Assembly (NCBI GenBank): GCA_910584095.1
Contig: CAJTYU010000013.1
Span: forward strand, 1 to 64,000
Length of the DNA stretch: 64,000 nt
Direction of reading: 5' to 3'
From: an uncultured Dorea sp.
GTDB lineage: Bacteria; Bacillota; Clostridia; Lachnospirales; Lachnospiraceae
The notes beneath the pieces were generated by a model, which saw only the letters and a program-made list of their open reading frames with translations, was not told the origin of the DNA and ran no database searches. Shown here piece after piece: positions 8,954 to 17,793 of this stretch (the stretch's first letter is position 1; each line of letters begins with the position of its first letter). A program made the position numbers and the translations under genes.

Positions 8954-9745
8954 CTACCTGTTTTTATACTCCAGCCGCAGGGTGTCCGCAATCAATGCAA
9001 TAAATTCCGAGTTTGTAGGCTTACCCTTCCCATTGCTCACGGTGTATCCGAACAGCTCGTCTAACGTATCTAGCTTCCCTCTGCTCCATGCCACCTCAAT
9101 GGCGTGCCGGATGGCCCTCTCCACCCTGCTGGCCGTGGTCTGATGCTTCTTGGCGACTGTGGGATACAGCACCTTTGTCACCGCGTTCAAAACGTCCATA
9201 TCCTCTACCGCCATCATAATCGCATCCCTCAGATAATGATATCCCTTGATATGCGCCGGTATCCCAATCTCGTGGATCATGTCCGTCACTTTTGTCTCTA
9301 GGCTGACCTCCTCCCGCTCCGCCGGATGCTCTCCATGCTCCGCCTTCGGGTATCCGCCCGCCGACTTCCGCTTCACCGTGCTCTTAATATAATTCAGTAT
9401 TACCTCATTTTTAAAAGGCTTCATCACATAATAGTGCGCTCCCTTGCCAAACGCGTCCTCGGTGATCCTATCCTGTCCTACCGCCGTCACCACGATAAAA
9501 TTCGGGCGCTTGTTTAACCTCTTATCCTTGTTGATCTGATCCATTACGCTCAGTCCGTCCATCTTCGGCATAATCAGATCCAATAAGACCACATCCGGTT
9601 CCTTTTCCCGGATGATCGAACACATATCTTCTCCGTTATTCGCTTTGCCTACCAGTCTGAGTTCCTTATCATTGCTGATCATATCGCCAAGCAGTTCCAC
9701 GATTCTCTCATTGTCATCGGCTATCGCCACGCTGATTGCTCCCAT
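8954..9745 (-). CDS. spo0A: Stage 0 sporulation response regulator Spo0A
   Basis: Master regulator of sporulation entry. The receiver domain (about 1-125) has the acidic pair at D10/D11, phospho-acceptor D56 in VVLLDLIMPKMDG and the conserved K in VMKPF. The C-terminal effector domain (about 150-263) has the DNA-recognition region TTASRVERAIRHAIEVAW. The ATG at 9745 has AGGAGG at 8 nt. In most clostridia spo0A follows spoIVB directly; here about 4.3 kb (ADH, pyrG, radical SAM gene) separates them. A near-match to a 0A box (TTCGACC, consensus TTCGACA) lies upstream at 9847-9853 and could allow autoregulation; that is weak. Confidence 0.97.
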   Translation of the reverse strand: MGAISVAIADDNERIVELLGDMISNDKELRLVGKANNGEDMCSIIREKEPDVVLLDLIMPKMDGLSVMDQINKDKRLNKRPNFIVVTAVGQDRITEDAFGKGAHYYVMKPFKNEVILNYIKSTVKRKSAGGYPKAEHGEHPAEREEVSLETKVTDMIHEIGIPAHIKGYHYLRDAIMMAVEDMDVLNAVTKVLYPTVAKKHQTTASRVERAIRHAIEVAWSRGKLDTLDELFGYTVSNGKGKPTNSEFIALIADTLRLEYKNR

Positions 9746-10048
9746 TCTTCAAATCCTCCTATTCTTTACTGAAAGTCTGCAAAATCAATTATAATTTTCT
9801 GCAAATTTTTCTTCAAGAAATAAACGTCGTAAAAACTGTCCACTTTTCGACCGGATTTTAAAATTCCATCATGTTCAGACATATTATGCAATTTTATGTA
9901 AAAATAATGGAATATATGAGTTCACCGGCAGGCCGCAATATGTCAATATATGTAACTTCCTGTCAAAAATTTCTTCTAACGGTTCATCCTGCCGCCTCAC
10001 TCTTACTTTTTTTGGGGGCCGTGGGGCGCAAAGCAAAACATTTCCAGC
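9746..10048. other. Intergenic region upstream of spo0A
   Basis: This 303-bp, AT-rich stretch lies between spo0A and the upstream ADH gene on the same strand and should hold the spo0A promoter(s). I see a TTGACA on the minus strand near 9940 without a convincing -10, and the weak 0A-box-like site at 9847-9853. No ORF or hairpin with a T-tract was found. Confidence 0.5.
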
Positions 10049-11227
10049 TTACATAGCCATTCGGTAAATTGCCAGCATATCCTCTTCCCTCAGAATTTTC
10101 GCGGATCCCTTCTTATTATTGCAGGCCGCAGCGCATTTGCGCGCCATCTCCTTTAACTGATCGTCCGTCGGTTCGATGCCAAGCTCCCGGATCGTGACCG
10201 GCATATGAATTTCCCGGTAGAAGTCTTCCATCGCTTCGATACCCTTCAGCGCAATTTCCTCGTCTGTTCCTTCTTCCTTTACGCCCATAACATTCAAGGC
10301 ATAGCGTTTGAATCTGGGCAGGCAGTCTTTGTACACGTATCTTGCCCAGCTTCCCCAGACCGCCGCAAGCCCGGCTCCATGCGCCACGTCGAACATGCCT
10401 CCTATCTCATGCTCCAGCGCATGAGAAGCAAAATCTCCCCCGTCGTTGCCGCATCCGGTCAGGCCGTTATGGGCAAGGCTTCCCGCCCACATCACTTCTG
10501 CCCTTGCATCGTAATTATCCGGCTCTTTTACCAGTATCTTTGCGTTTGCCAGCACCGTCCTTAATAGCGCTTCCGCAATACTATCGGTAATTTCCATATT
10601 GCCGCCGTTGGTAAAATACCGCTCCATAGTATGCATCATAATATCCGTACATCCGCAGGCAGTCTGGTAATCCGGCAGCGTCATGGTAAGCTCCGGGTTC
10701 ATAACCGCAAATTTCGGTCTTCCCAGATCGCAGTTATATCCCCGCTTGTTCCAGTCCTCTTCTCTTGTAATCACAGAAGAATTGCTCATCTCGCTGCCGG
10801 TAGCAGACAGTGTGAGCACCACTCCGATAGGAAGGCACCCTTTCGCCTGACGTTTCTTGCAGTAGAAGTCCCAGACGTCCCCTTCATTTGCCACTCCGTA
10901 ACCGATGGCCTTTCCAGAATCAATGGCGCTTCCTCCGCCCACTGCCAGAATAAAGTCGACGCCCTCTTTTTTACACAGCTCAATCCCCTCGTATACCAGA
11001 CTGAGCCTTGGGTTTGGCACAGCGCCTCCAAGCTCGACATAATCTACCTGATGTTCATCCAGCGATTTCCTGACCTTGTCCAGCAGGCCGGAACGGATTA
11101 CGCTGCCCTTGCCATAATGAATCAGAACCTTTCTGCAGTTCTGTTCTGCCACAAGCTGTCCCACCTTAGCTTCCGCGTCTCTGCCAAAAACCACCTTTGT
11201 CGGCGTAAAATACTCGAAATTATACAT
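10049..11227 (-). CDS. Iron-containing (group III) alcohol dehydrogenase, BdhA-like
   Basis: An NAD(P)H-dependent alcohol/aldehyde oxidoreductase of the butanol dehydrogenase type, expected in fermentative redox balancing. It begins MYNFEYFTPTKVVFG and has the nucleotide-binding GGGSAIDSGKAIG. Metal-ligand regions are GCTDIMMHTMERYF and HALEHEIGG/DVAHGAG. The start at 11227 is chosen by family length (393 aa) and an upstream AAGGGA; an in-frame start at 11317 would add 30 unrelated residues. It lies 71 bp downstream of pyrG, and no terminator is evident between them. The true substrate cannot be assigned. Confidence 0.87.
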   Translation of the reverse strand: MYNFEYFTPTKVVFGRDAEAKVGQLVAEQNCRKVLIHYGKGSVIRSGLLDKVRKSLDEHQVDYVELGGAVPNPRLSLVYEGIELCKKEGVDFILAVGGGSAIDSGKAIGYGVANEGDVWDFYCKKRQAKGCLPIGVVLTLSATGSEMSNSSVITREEDWNKRGYNCDLGRPKFAVMNPELTMTLPDYQTACGCTDIMMHTMERYFTNGGNMEITDSIAEALLRTVLANAKILVKEPDNYDARAEVMWAGSLAHNGLTGCGNDGGDFASHALEHEIGGMFDVAHGAGLAAVWGSWARYVYKDCLPRFKRYALNVMGVKEEGTDEEIALKGIEAMEDFYREIHMPVTIRELGIEPTDDQLKEMARKCAAACNNKKGSAKILREEDMLAIYRMAM

Positions 11228-11298
11228 AACGATCCCTTCTTTCCCTGAATTACTCTTATGGCCATAGCGCCATAAGGCATCTGCCCTTATCATACCCC

Positions 11299-12921
11299 TT
11301 AACGGGATAGAATGCAATCATTTGTATAAGTTACGGCCGCCTGTACCAGCCCTTTAAACAGCGGATGCGCCCGGTTCGGCCTTGATTTCAGCTCCGGGTG
11401 CGCCTGCGTTCCTACAAAATACGGATGACCTGCAAGCTCCAGCATCTCAACGATCCTTCCATCCGGCGATAAGCCGCACAGACTCATGCCCTTTTCCTCT
11501 AATTCCTTCCGGTATTCGTTATTTACCTCGTACCTGTGGCGGTGGCGCTCGCTGATCTCCTCCGCCTGATATAATTTCCTGACAAGGCTTCCCTTTTTCA
11601 ATACGCAGGGGTAGGCTCCCAGACGAAGGGTCCCGCCCAGATCCGTCACTCCATCCTGCTCCGGCATCAGGGCGATCACCGGGTGAGCGGTATCCGGATC
11701 AAGCTCGATACTGTTCGCATCCGCGTATCCCAGCACATGGCGGGCATACTCCACGATCGCCATCTGCATTCCAAGACAGATCCCAAGAAATGGAATCCCT
11801 TTCTCCCTTGCGCAGCGGATTGCGGCAATCTTCCCTTCCGTCCCCCGCATTCCAAAGCCTCCCGGAATCAAGATCCCTCCCACTCCCTGTAAGAGTTCCC
11901 CGGCTGTATCTTCCTGTATCTCCTCCGAATCCACCCAGCGAATCTTTACGCTGGCCCGCACGGCGATGCCGCCGTGCTTTAGGGCCTCCGCCACGCTGAG
12001 GTAGGCGTCGTGAAGCGCCGTGTACTTCCCCACAATGGCAATCTCCACCTCCGTCTCAGGGTTCTTTAAATTGTACACCATTTCTTTCCAGTCGGTCAGA
12101 TCCGGCTCGGGGCAGGGCAGATGCAGGGAATCGCATACCACCTTCGCAAGCCGTTCCTCTTCCATGGCAAGAGGCGCTTCATACAGATATTCCACATCCA
12201 GATTCTGCAGCACATGATCCTCCCGCACATTGCAGAACAGCGCGATCTTCGCCCGAAGCTCCTTCGGAATCGGACGCTCGCTCCTGCACACCAAAATATC
12301 CGGCCATAGACCCATCGCCTGCAGTTCCTTCACGCTCTGTTGGGTGGGCTTGCTCTTTAACTCTCCGCTTGCCTTCAGATAGGGGATCAGGGTAACGTGA
12401 ATCAGAATGGCATTCTCATGCCCCGCCTCGTGCTGGAACTGGCGGATGGACTCTAAAAAAGGCTGGCTCTCAATATCCCCGACGGTGCCGCCTACCTCAA
12501 TGATCACAATCCGCTCCTCCCGCGGGCTTTTTCCCTGATAGAACCTGCTCTTAATCTCATTGGTAATATGAGGGATCACCTGAACCGTCCCGCCGCCGTA
12601 ATCGCCCCGCCGCTCCTTCTGAAGCACCGACCAGTAGATCTTCCCGGTGGTCACATTGGAATTTTTATCCAGACATTCGTCGATAAACCTTTCATAATGT
12701 CCCAGATCCAGATCTGTCTCCGTGCCGTCGTCTGTCACATAGACTTCTCCGTGCTGAATCGGATTCATGGTTCCCGGATCCACATTGATATAGGGGTCAA
12801 ATTTCTGCATGGTAACCCGATACCCCCTCGCCTTTAAAAGCCTCCCTAAGGACGCCGCCGTAATCCCTTTTCCAAGACCTGAAACCACTCCTCCGGTAAC
12901 AAATACGTATTTTACTGCCAT
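11299..12921 (-). CDS. pyrG: CTP synthase
   Basis: Makes CTP from UTP, ATP and glutamine. The N-terminal synthetase domain (about 1-265) begins MAVKYVFVTGGVVSGLGKGI and has MQKFDPYINVDPGTMNP. The C-terminal class I glutaminase has the nucleophile in GICLGMQMA and its His/Glu pair in AHPEL. The ATG at 12921 follows GGAGG and gives the family-typical 540 aa. The reading frame stays open for 57 codons upstream to an ATG at 13092 that also has a strong AGGAGGTG site. The promoter at 13015-13043 lies inside that extension, so 12921 is preferred. Confidence 0.95.
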   Translation of the reverse strand: MAVKYVFVTGGVVSGLGKGITAASLGRLLKARGYRVTMQKFDPYINVDPGTMNPIQHGEVYVTDDGTETDLDLGHYERFIDECLDKNSNVTTGKIYWSVLQKERRGDYGGGTVQVIPHITNEIKSRFYQGKSPREERIVIIEVGGTVGDIESQPFLESIRQFQHEAGHENAILIHVTLIPYLKASGELKSKPTQQSVKELQAMGLWPDILVCRSERPIPKELRAKIALFCNVREDHVLQNLDVEYLYEAPLAMEEERLAKVVCDSLHLPCPEPDLTDWKEMVYNLKNPETEVEIAIVGKYTALHDAYLSVAEALKHGGIAVRASVKIRWVDSEEIQEDTAGELLQGVGGILIPGGFGMRGTEGKIAAIRCAREKGIPFLGICLGMQMAIVEYARHVLGYADANSIELDPDTAHPVIALMPEQDGVTDLGGTLRLGAYPCVLKKGSLVRKLYQAEEISERHRHRYEVNNEYRKELEEKGMSLCGLSPDGRIVEMLELAGHPYFVGTQAHPELKSRPNRAHPLFKGLVQAAVTYTNDCILSR

Positions 12922-12956
12922 TTCTTTTCCTCCAGACTGATGCATACATTTTGGGC

Positions 12957-13009
12957 AAAAAAAAGACAGAAACCCCTTGGATTCCTGACTCCTTTGCCAA
13001 CTCTTTCTG
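12957..13009 (-). terminator. Attenuator terminator in the pyrG leader
   Basis: On the minus strand CAGAAA (13009-13004) and TTGG pair with CCAA and TTTCTG (12972-12967) across an asymmetric internal loop, followed by TC and eight T (12964-12957). It sits between the pyrG promoter and its ribosome site, as in CTP-responsive pyrG attenuation known in Bacillus. The predicted transcript does not start with the GGGC needed for the known G-slippage mechanism. Confidence 0.75.
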
Positions 13010-13014
13010 CTATT

Positions 13015-13043
13015 ATTATCTCCTCTTCCAAAGGTTTTGTCAA
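13015..13043 (-). promoter_or_regulatory. Sigma-A promoter of pyrG
   Basis: TTGACA (13043-13038) and GATAAT (13020-13015) on the minus strand with a 17-bp spacer. The predicted start is near 13008-13010, at the very foot of the attenuator stem. Confidence 0.82.
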
Positions 13044-13110
13044 ACCAAAAATTTAAAAACCGGGTTGATAAACGGGAAATTTCATTTTCCATAAAACAAA
13101 CACCTCCTGG

Positions 13111-13148
13111 AAAAACCTTCTCCGGACAGGTTGTGATCAGCCATGTCC
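13111..13148 (-). terminator. Weak terminator-like hairpin after the radical SAM gene
   Basis: GGACATGG (13148-13141) pairs with CCTGTCC (13130-13124) across a 10-nt loop. A TTTTT run follows only 8 nt later, so termination is uncertain. Confidence 0.35.
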
Positions 13149-13149
13149 G

Positions 13150-14025
13150 CTATTCCATGTCCCACAGCGTTAGCTGCCGTTCCCTTGCCTCTGGAAATTC
13201 GGACAAATATGCAAAAATCCGGTCGTTATTATGTATCAGTCCATTCGCTTCGCATTTATCATGGAACAGTCTCATCAGTTCCCCGCCGCGGGGACTTTCA
13301 ACCCCATACCTGTTCCCATAACGCCGCATATACTTTCCCTTCAGCCCCGGAAACAGCCCATCAAGCCGCTCATAGAAGTATTCCCGGTTCCCTTCCCGGA
13401 GGGTCAGACCCATCCCAAAGCAGAGGACTCCCCAGACCTTTGCTTTGGCACACATATCTATAATCCCGGAAATATTCTCCGGCGTATCGTTGATAAACGG
13501 AAGGATCGGAGACAGCCACACCACAGTGGGAATCCCCTCGTCCCGCAGTATTTTCAAAACCTCAAAACGTTCCTTCGTCGTGCTTACATTCGGCTCTATT
13601 TTCCTGCAGAGCGCCTCGTCGCAGGTGGTGAGCGTCATCTGCACCACACATTTCGTCTTTGCATTGATACTCCGCAGCAGATCAAGGTCTCGTAAGATCC
13701 GGTCGGATTTTGTTATTACGGTAAAGCCGAACCCATAGACGTCGATCAGCTCCAGCGCCTTCCTCACATGACCAAGCTCCATTTCCAGAGGAATATAAGG
13801 GTCTGTCATGGAGCCGGTGCCGATCATGCATTTCCTGCGCTTTCGCCTGAGCGCGCTCTCTAACAGCTCCACTGCGTTTTCTTTGACTTCAATATCTTCA
13901 AACCTATGCTCCATATGGTAACACTTACTTCTGGAATCGCAGTAAATACATCCGTGGGAACAGCCCCGGTACAAATTCATTCCGTTCTTTGCCGACAAGA
14001 TTCCTTTTGCGCTTACATAATGCAT
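13150..14025 (-). CDS. Radical SAM protein of the SplB-like / Rv2578c type
   Basis: A 291-aa protein with the AdoMet-radical cluster motif CSHGCIYC near residue 22, followed by DSRSKCY and a partial TIM barrel (GTGSMTDPYIPLE, FTVITKSD, VVWLSPILPFIND). The family (COG1533) includes spore photoproduct lyase and many uncharacterised relatives. The usual SPL C-terminal features cannot be confirmed, so repair of spore DNA is a possibility rather than a call, despite the sporulation neighbours. The sequence begins MHYVSAKGILSAKNGMN, typical of the group. Confidence 0.8.
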   Translation of the reverse strand: MHYVSAKGILSAKNGMNLYRGCSHGCIYCDSRSKCYHMEHRFEDIEVKENAVELLESALRRKRRKCMIGTGSMTDPYIPLEMELGHVRKALELIDVYGFGFTVITKSDRILRDLDLLRSINAKTKCVVQMTLTTCDEALCRKIEPNVSTTKERFEVLKILRDEGIPTVVWLSPILPFINDTPENISGIIDMCAKAKVWGVLCFGMGLTLREGNREYFYERLDGLFPGLKGKYMRRYGNRYGVESPRGGELMRLFHDKCEANGLIHNNDRIFAYLSEFPEARERQLTLWDME

Positions 14026-14084
14026 TATTTTCCCTCCGCAGTCAGCAGCTAGTCCGCCGCATTTATCATACAGGTACGCTGGTA

Positions 14085-15143
14085 CTATTCTTTCATCATT
14101 TCACCGATCAGGATACCATAGCCCTTCGCCGGGTTGTTTACAAACACATGGGTAACGGCTCCCACCAGCTTTCCATTCTGCAGGATGGGGCTTCCGCTCA
14201 TGCCCTGCACGATCCCCCCGGTCAGTTCAAGCAGCTTTTGGTCGGTCACCTCAAGTTCAATCGTCTTGTTGACCTCCCTTGCATCCGGATTTACCCCGGT
14301 AATCCGAACCTCATATTCCTCCACCTTTCCATCAATGCTGCACCGGATCGCGGCTTTCCCTTCCGTAATCTCCTCGGCTGCGGCAAGCTCCACCGGCTCT
14401 GCATTCTTAAACAGCGTGTCCACTCTGTCCAGCGTTCCGTAAATGCCTTCCTCACTGTTCTTTGTGATGCTTCCCAGCACATTATAATTATTATAGACGA
14501 TGATCCCTTCCATGCCTCCCGGCTCTCCGCTCTCGCCTCTCTGCACATCTCGGATACTTGTAGTATACAGCCTTCCCTTGGAAATATCCAGAAGTTCTCC
14601 GGTATCCGTATCATGGATTCCATGTCCCAGCGCCCCGAACCGGCTGTCCGCAGTCAGATACGTAATGGTTCCAAGCCCCTGCGCATTGTCCCGCACCCAG
14701 ATTCCCAGCTTATAATCGTCCACTGCACACTGTACTGCCCTGACCCTGATATCGATTGCCTGCTCGTTTCGCATAACCTTTAGGATCACATCCTCGTCAT
14801 TTAAGGACTTGACAGCCGCGATAAGTTCGGATTTGTCCTTGATCTCCTTTTCATTCAGGCCGATGATATAATCCCCTTCCTTCACCAGATGGGCCGCGGG
14901 CTCGCATGTCTCGCCGTCCATTCCCTCGACCGCCTCCGTGCCCAGCACCAGCACTCCGTCCGTCTCCAGATAGATTCCAATCGGCATTCCTCCCGGGATC
15001 ACCATTTCCCCGGATGTTCCGGCCGACACCTCCCGCTCCAGCTTGCTCCTCTGCGCCTCCAAAAGAAAATAACTGCCTCCCACGCTGACCGCCAGTGTAA
15101 GTACCATGATCAAAACGCGACGATACCAGAATCTCCTCATCAT
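14085..15143 (-). CDS. spoIVB: SpoIVB serine peptidase (S55)
   Basis: A forespore-secreted protease that triggers pro-sigma-K processing by cleaving SpoIVFA. A single N-terminal membrane anchor (about 8-28) is followed by a PDZ domain around KEGDYIIGLNEKEI. The S55 peptidase domain has the catalytic His in GALGHGIHD and Ser in GMSGSP. The length of 352 aa is slightly shorter than the Bacillus protein. It lies downstream of recN and the small exported gene on the same strand but behind a terminator (15214-15245), which fits a separate forespore promoter. The start is one of two adjacent ATGs at 15143/15140 behind GGAGGAGA. Confidence 0.95.
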   Translation of the reverse strand: MMRRFWYRRVLIMVLTLAVSVGGSYFLLEAQRSKLEREVSAGTSGEMVIPGGMPIGIYLETDGVLVLGTEAVEGMDGETCEPAAHLVKEGDYIIGLNEKEIKDKSELIAAVKSLNDEDVILKVMRNEQAIDIRVRAVQCAVDDYKLGIWVRDNAQGLGTITYLTADSRFGALGHGIHDTDTGELLDISKGRLYTTSIRDVQRGESGEPGGMEGIIVYNNYNVLGSITKNSEEGIYGTLDRVDTLFKNAEPVELAAAEEITEGKAAIRCSIDGKVEEYEVRITGVNPDAREVNKTIELEVTDQKLLELTGGIVQGMSGSPILQNGKLVGAVTHVFVNNPAKGYGILIGEMMKE

Positions 15144-15213
15144 CTTCTCCTCCGCAAATATCTAGACTAATCCTATAGAATCTGCCTCCGCAAATACATT
15201 TTCATTTCCCGCG

Positions 15214-15245
15214 TCAAAAAAAGCAGATATCTATATACCTGCTTT
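15214..15245 (-). terminator. Terminator after recN and the small exported gene
   Basis: On the minus strand AAAGCAG (15245-15239) pairs with CTGCTTT (15226-15220), followed by a T-run. It separates the housekeeping block from spoIVB. Confidence 0.75.
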
Positions 15246-15337
15246 ATTATATACAAATATTTCATTTTTACACGGGTTCCAGTATTTTTTCATAACTGCC
15301 AGACTCATTTGCAGTCCTCTGCCATGAGACGAAGGAG

Positions 15338-15598
15338 TTACTCGCAATACCGGATCACATAATCTTTTGCATTATTATAGACCGTCTTTCCAAGGATCCT
15401 GATTTCCACCCCTTCATAATAAGTCTCTATATGATCTCCTTCGGCGCCGCGCATGGAATGCCAGTGAATAATCTGATATAAAACCGCATGATATTCAACT
15501 GTTCCGCCGTCCTTATAATACCGCGCCTCCGGTATCGTCAGCACCGCTAATAGGATACCGGCGGCTAAAAATCTTATAAGTTTCTTTTTTCTGCTCAT
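15338..15598 (-). CDS. Small exported or membrane-anchored protein of unknown function
   Basis: An 86-aa product with a basic N-terminus and one hydrophobic segment (about 8-22), then an extracellular part with ARYYKDGGTVEYHAVLYQII. That KDGGTVEY-type motif recurs in small Firmicute proteins, so it is likely a real conserved family although I know no function. It overlaps the end of recN by 4 nt (ATGA), indicating translational coupling. It is the last gene before a terminator. Confidence 0.75.
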   Translation of the reverse strand: MSRKKKLIRFLAAGILLAVLTIPEARYYKDGGTVEYHAVLYQIIHWHSMRGAEGDHIETYYEGVEIRILGKTVYNNAKDYVIRYCE

Positions 15599-17304
15599 AT
15601 CTTCCGAATATCCTGCTGCTTTCCCTTCTTCTTATGGTTCCCGGCCAGCTTCTTCATCTCTCTCGCATTCTCGCGGACCGTATCTGTAATTTCCGCGCCG
15701 CCAAGAATCCTTGCCAGCTCTTCCGTCGTCTCTTCTTCCTTCAGAAGCCGGATACCGGTTCTTGTCTTTCCTGCCGCCACCGTTTTTTCGATCACATAGT
15801 GGGCGTCCGCCATTGCCGCAATCTGCGCAAGGTGGGTGATGCAGATGACCTGATGGCTGTCTCCAATCACCGCCATCTTTTCCGATACCTTCTGGGCGGT
15901 CCTTCCGCTGATCCCCACGTCGATCTCGTCAAAAATCAGGGTCTCGATCTCATCCCTGTCCGCCATAACCGCTTTGATTGCCAGCATCATCCGCGACAGC
16001 TCGCCGCCGGAGGCTACCCCCGCAAGGGGCTTTAAGGGTTCTCCCGGATTCATGGAAATCAGAAATTCCACGTCGTCCCTGCCGTTTGCCGTATAGTCTG
16101 GCAGCATATCAAACCGGATCTGGAATTTCACATCCACAAAATTCAGATCCTGAAGAGCCTTTCCTACCTGTTTTTCCAAAAGCCTGCCTTGTTCCTTCCG
16201 CATCGCGGTCAGCTCTTTAGCGGCCTTTTTTAACTTCTTCTCCTGTTCTCCAAGCTCCTCCTGAAGCGTTTCCAGATAACTGTCATAATCCTCCAACACT
16301 TGAAGCCGTTCTCTCTTTTCCTCACAGTATTCCAAAACCTGCCCTATAGAATTTCCATACTTGGTCTTTAAGCGGTTCACCAGGTTCAGCCGTTCTTCTG
16401 TCTCGTAATACTCCTCTTCGGAAAACCGCAGGGAATCCTGATAGCCGGACAGCTCCCGGTTAAAATCATTGAGAAGGCCGTCGATCTCGGATAACTGTTC
16501 GCACAGCTCCTCCGCCTTCTCATCGTATCTGGCGGCGTCGCTCATGCAGCGGATCGCCCGGCTGATCTGCTCGCTGGCGCCATTCTCCGACATACCTCCG
16601 GTATACTCGTAAGCCTCCGCCGCATTCTCCGCGATATTTCTCCCATTGCTCATCCGGCGGTAATCGCTCTCAAGCTGCTCGTCCTCGCCGGGGATAAGCT
16701 TTGCTTCCTCGATCTCCTGAATCTCAAATTCCAGAAACGAAACCTCCTTCGCCCGCTCTGACTCATCAAGCCTTGACTGTTCCCACTCCTCCAGACATCT
16801 CTTATAAGCCCTGTAGGAAGCGCGCACCTTATCCGCGATCTTCTTTAGCGGTTCTCCCGCATAGGCGTCGAGAATCTGCAGCTGGTTCTTTTTGTACAAA
16901 AGGGACTGGTGCTCATGCTGTCCATGAATATCTATCAAGATCCCCGCAGCCTCCTTGAGTTTTGCCATCGTGACCGTCTCGCCGTTAATCCTGCTGGCGC
17001 TTCTTCCGTCCATCAGCCGTCTGCTTAAAACAACCGTTCCGTCCTCCGGCACAATATCCAATTCCTCTAACCGCTTTAGGAGCTTCTCATTCTCCGGCGC
17101 AAAGGTCAGTTCCACCAGACCGCAGGAAGCTCCCTCCCGCAGGATGTCCCTTGTATACCTTCCGCCAAGGGCAAGGTTCACCGATCCAAGGATAATCGAT
17201 TTGCCGGCGCCTGTTTCGCCGGTCAGTATATTCAGCCCCGGACCAAATTCCACTTCAATCTCATCGATCAGGGCAAGATTCTTCACATGTAAATTCTGCA
17301 GCAT
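15595..17304 (-). CDS. recN: DNA repair ATPase RecN
   Basis: An SMC-like ATPase acting at double-strand breaks. It begins MLQNLHVKNLALIDEIEVEF with Walker A GETGAGKS near residue 30, a long central coiled coil (about 160-370), then LASGGELSRMMLAIK signature, Walker B IFDEIDVGISG and a D-loop. The start at 17304 is preferred over an in-frame ATG six codons upstream because AGGAGGAGAT precedes it. The length of 569 aa is typical. It follows argR on the same strand in the conserved argR-recN arrangement. Confidence 0.96.
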   Translation of the reverse strand: MLQNLHVKNLALIDEIEVEFGPGLNILTGETGAGKSIILGSVNLALGGRYTRDILREGASCGLVELTFAPENEKLLKRLEELDIVPEDGTVVLSRRLMDGRSASRINGETVTMAKLKEAAGILIDIHGQHEHQSLLYKKNQLQILDAYAGEPLKKIADKVRASYRAYKRCLEEWEQSRLDESERAKEVSFLEFEIQEIEEAKLIPGEDEQLESDYRRMSNGRNIAENAAEAYEYTGGMSENGASEQISRAIRCMSDAARYDEKAEELCEQLSEIDGLLNDFNRELSGYQDSLRFSEEEYYETEERLNLVNRLKTKYGNSIGQVLEYCEEKRERLQVLEDYDSYLETLQEELGEQEKKLKKAAKELTAMRKEQGRLLEKQVGKALQDLNFVDVKFQIRFDMLPDYTANGRDDVEFLISMNPGEPLKPLAGVASGGELSRMMLAIKAVMADRDEIETLIFDEIDVGISGRTAQKVSEKMAVIGDSHQVICITHLAQIAAMADAHYVIEKTVAAGKTRTGIRLLKEEETTEELARILGGAEITDTVRENAREMKKLAGNHKKKGKQQDIRKI

Positions 17305-17338
17305 ATCTCCTCCTGTTTGCAAGCAAAAATCCTTCTAT

Positions 17339-17788
17339 TTACAAAACAATTTTACTGATTTTATCCATCACCTTAACCGTATCATCTACGCTCCGGATCG
17401 CGCACATGATCGTATCGTCCCCGGCGATGCTTCCCACCACTTCATTCCACCTCATCGAATCAATCGCCGCGCAGACCGCCATGGCCATGCCGGAAACCGT
17501 TTTGATCACAAGGATGTTCTGCGCCATATCCATGGATACGTATCCGTCTCTCAGAATCCGGATATATTTCTCGCTCATCTCCGTCTCCATGGTCTGATGC
17601 ACCGCATATTTCTGCCTGCCGTCCTCCGTAGGCGTCTTGGTAAGCTTCAAGTCCCGGATATCCCTCGATACCGTGGCCTGCGTCACTTTAAATCCTTCTT
17701 TGTTCAGATACTCCGCCAGTTCTTCCTGAGTTTCAATGTGATGCTTATTAATCAGCTCAACAATCTTTGCATGTCTGTTTACTTTCAT
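17339..17788 (-). CDS. argR: Arginine repressor ArgR/AhrC
   Basis: A 149-aa regulator of arginine metabolism. The N-terminal winged helix (about 1-70) contains the recognition region KVTQATVSRDIRDLKLTK. The C-terminal hexamerisation and arginine-binding domain has VVGSIAGDDTIMCAIRS, including the GDD ligand motif. It starts 5 bp after nadK and lies just upstream of recN, the usual Firmicute order. No arginine genes are nearby, so its targets are elsewhere. Confidence 0.95.
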   Translation of the reverse strand: MKVNRHAKIVELINKHHIETQEELAEYLNKEGFKVTQATVSRDIRDLKLTKTPTEDGRQKYAVHQTMETEMSEKYIRILRDGYVSMDMAQNILVIKTVSGMAMAVCAAIDSMRWNEVVGSIAGDDTIMCAIRSVDDTVKVMDKISKIVL

Positions 17789-17793
17789 TCCCG

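Noticed and set aside
10005..10035. GC-rich run with T7 after the iron ADH gene as terminator
   Set aside because: The T-run faces the wrong strand for the minus-strand gene and no stable stem precedes it.
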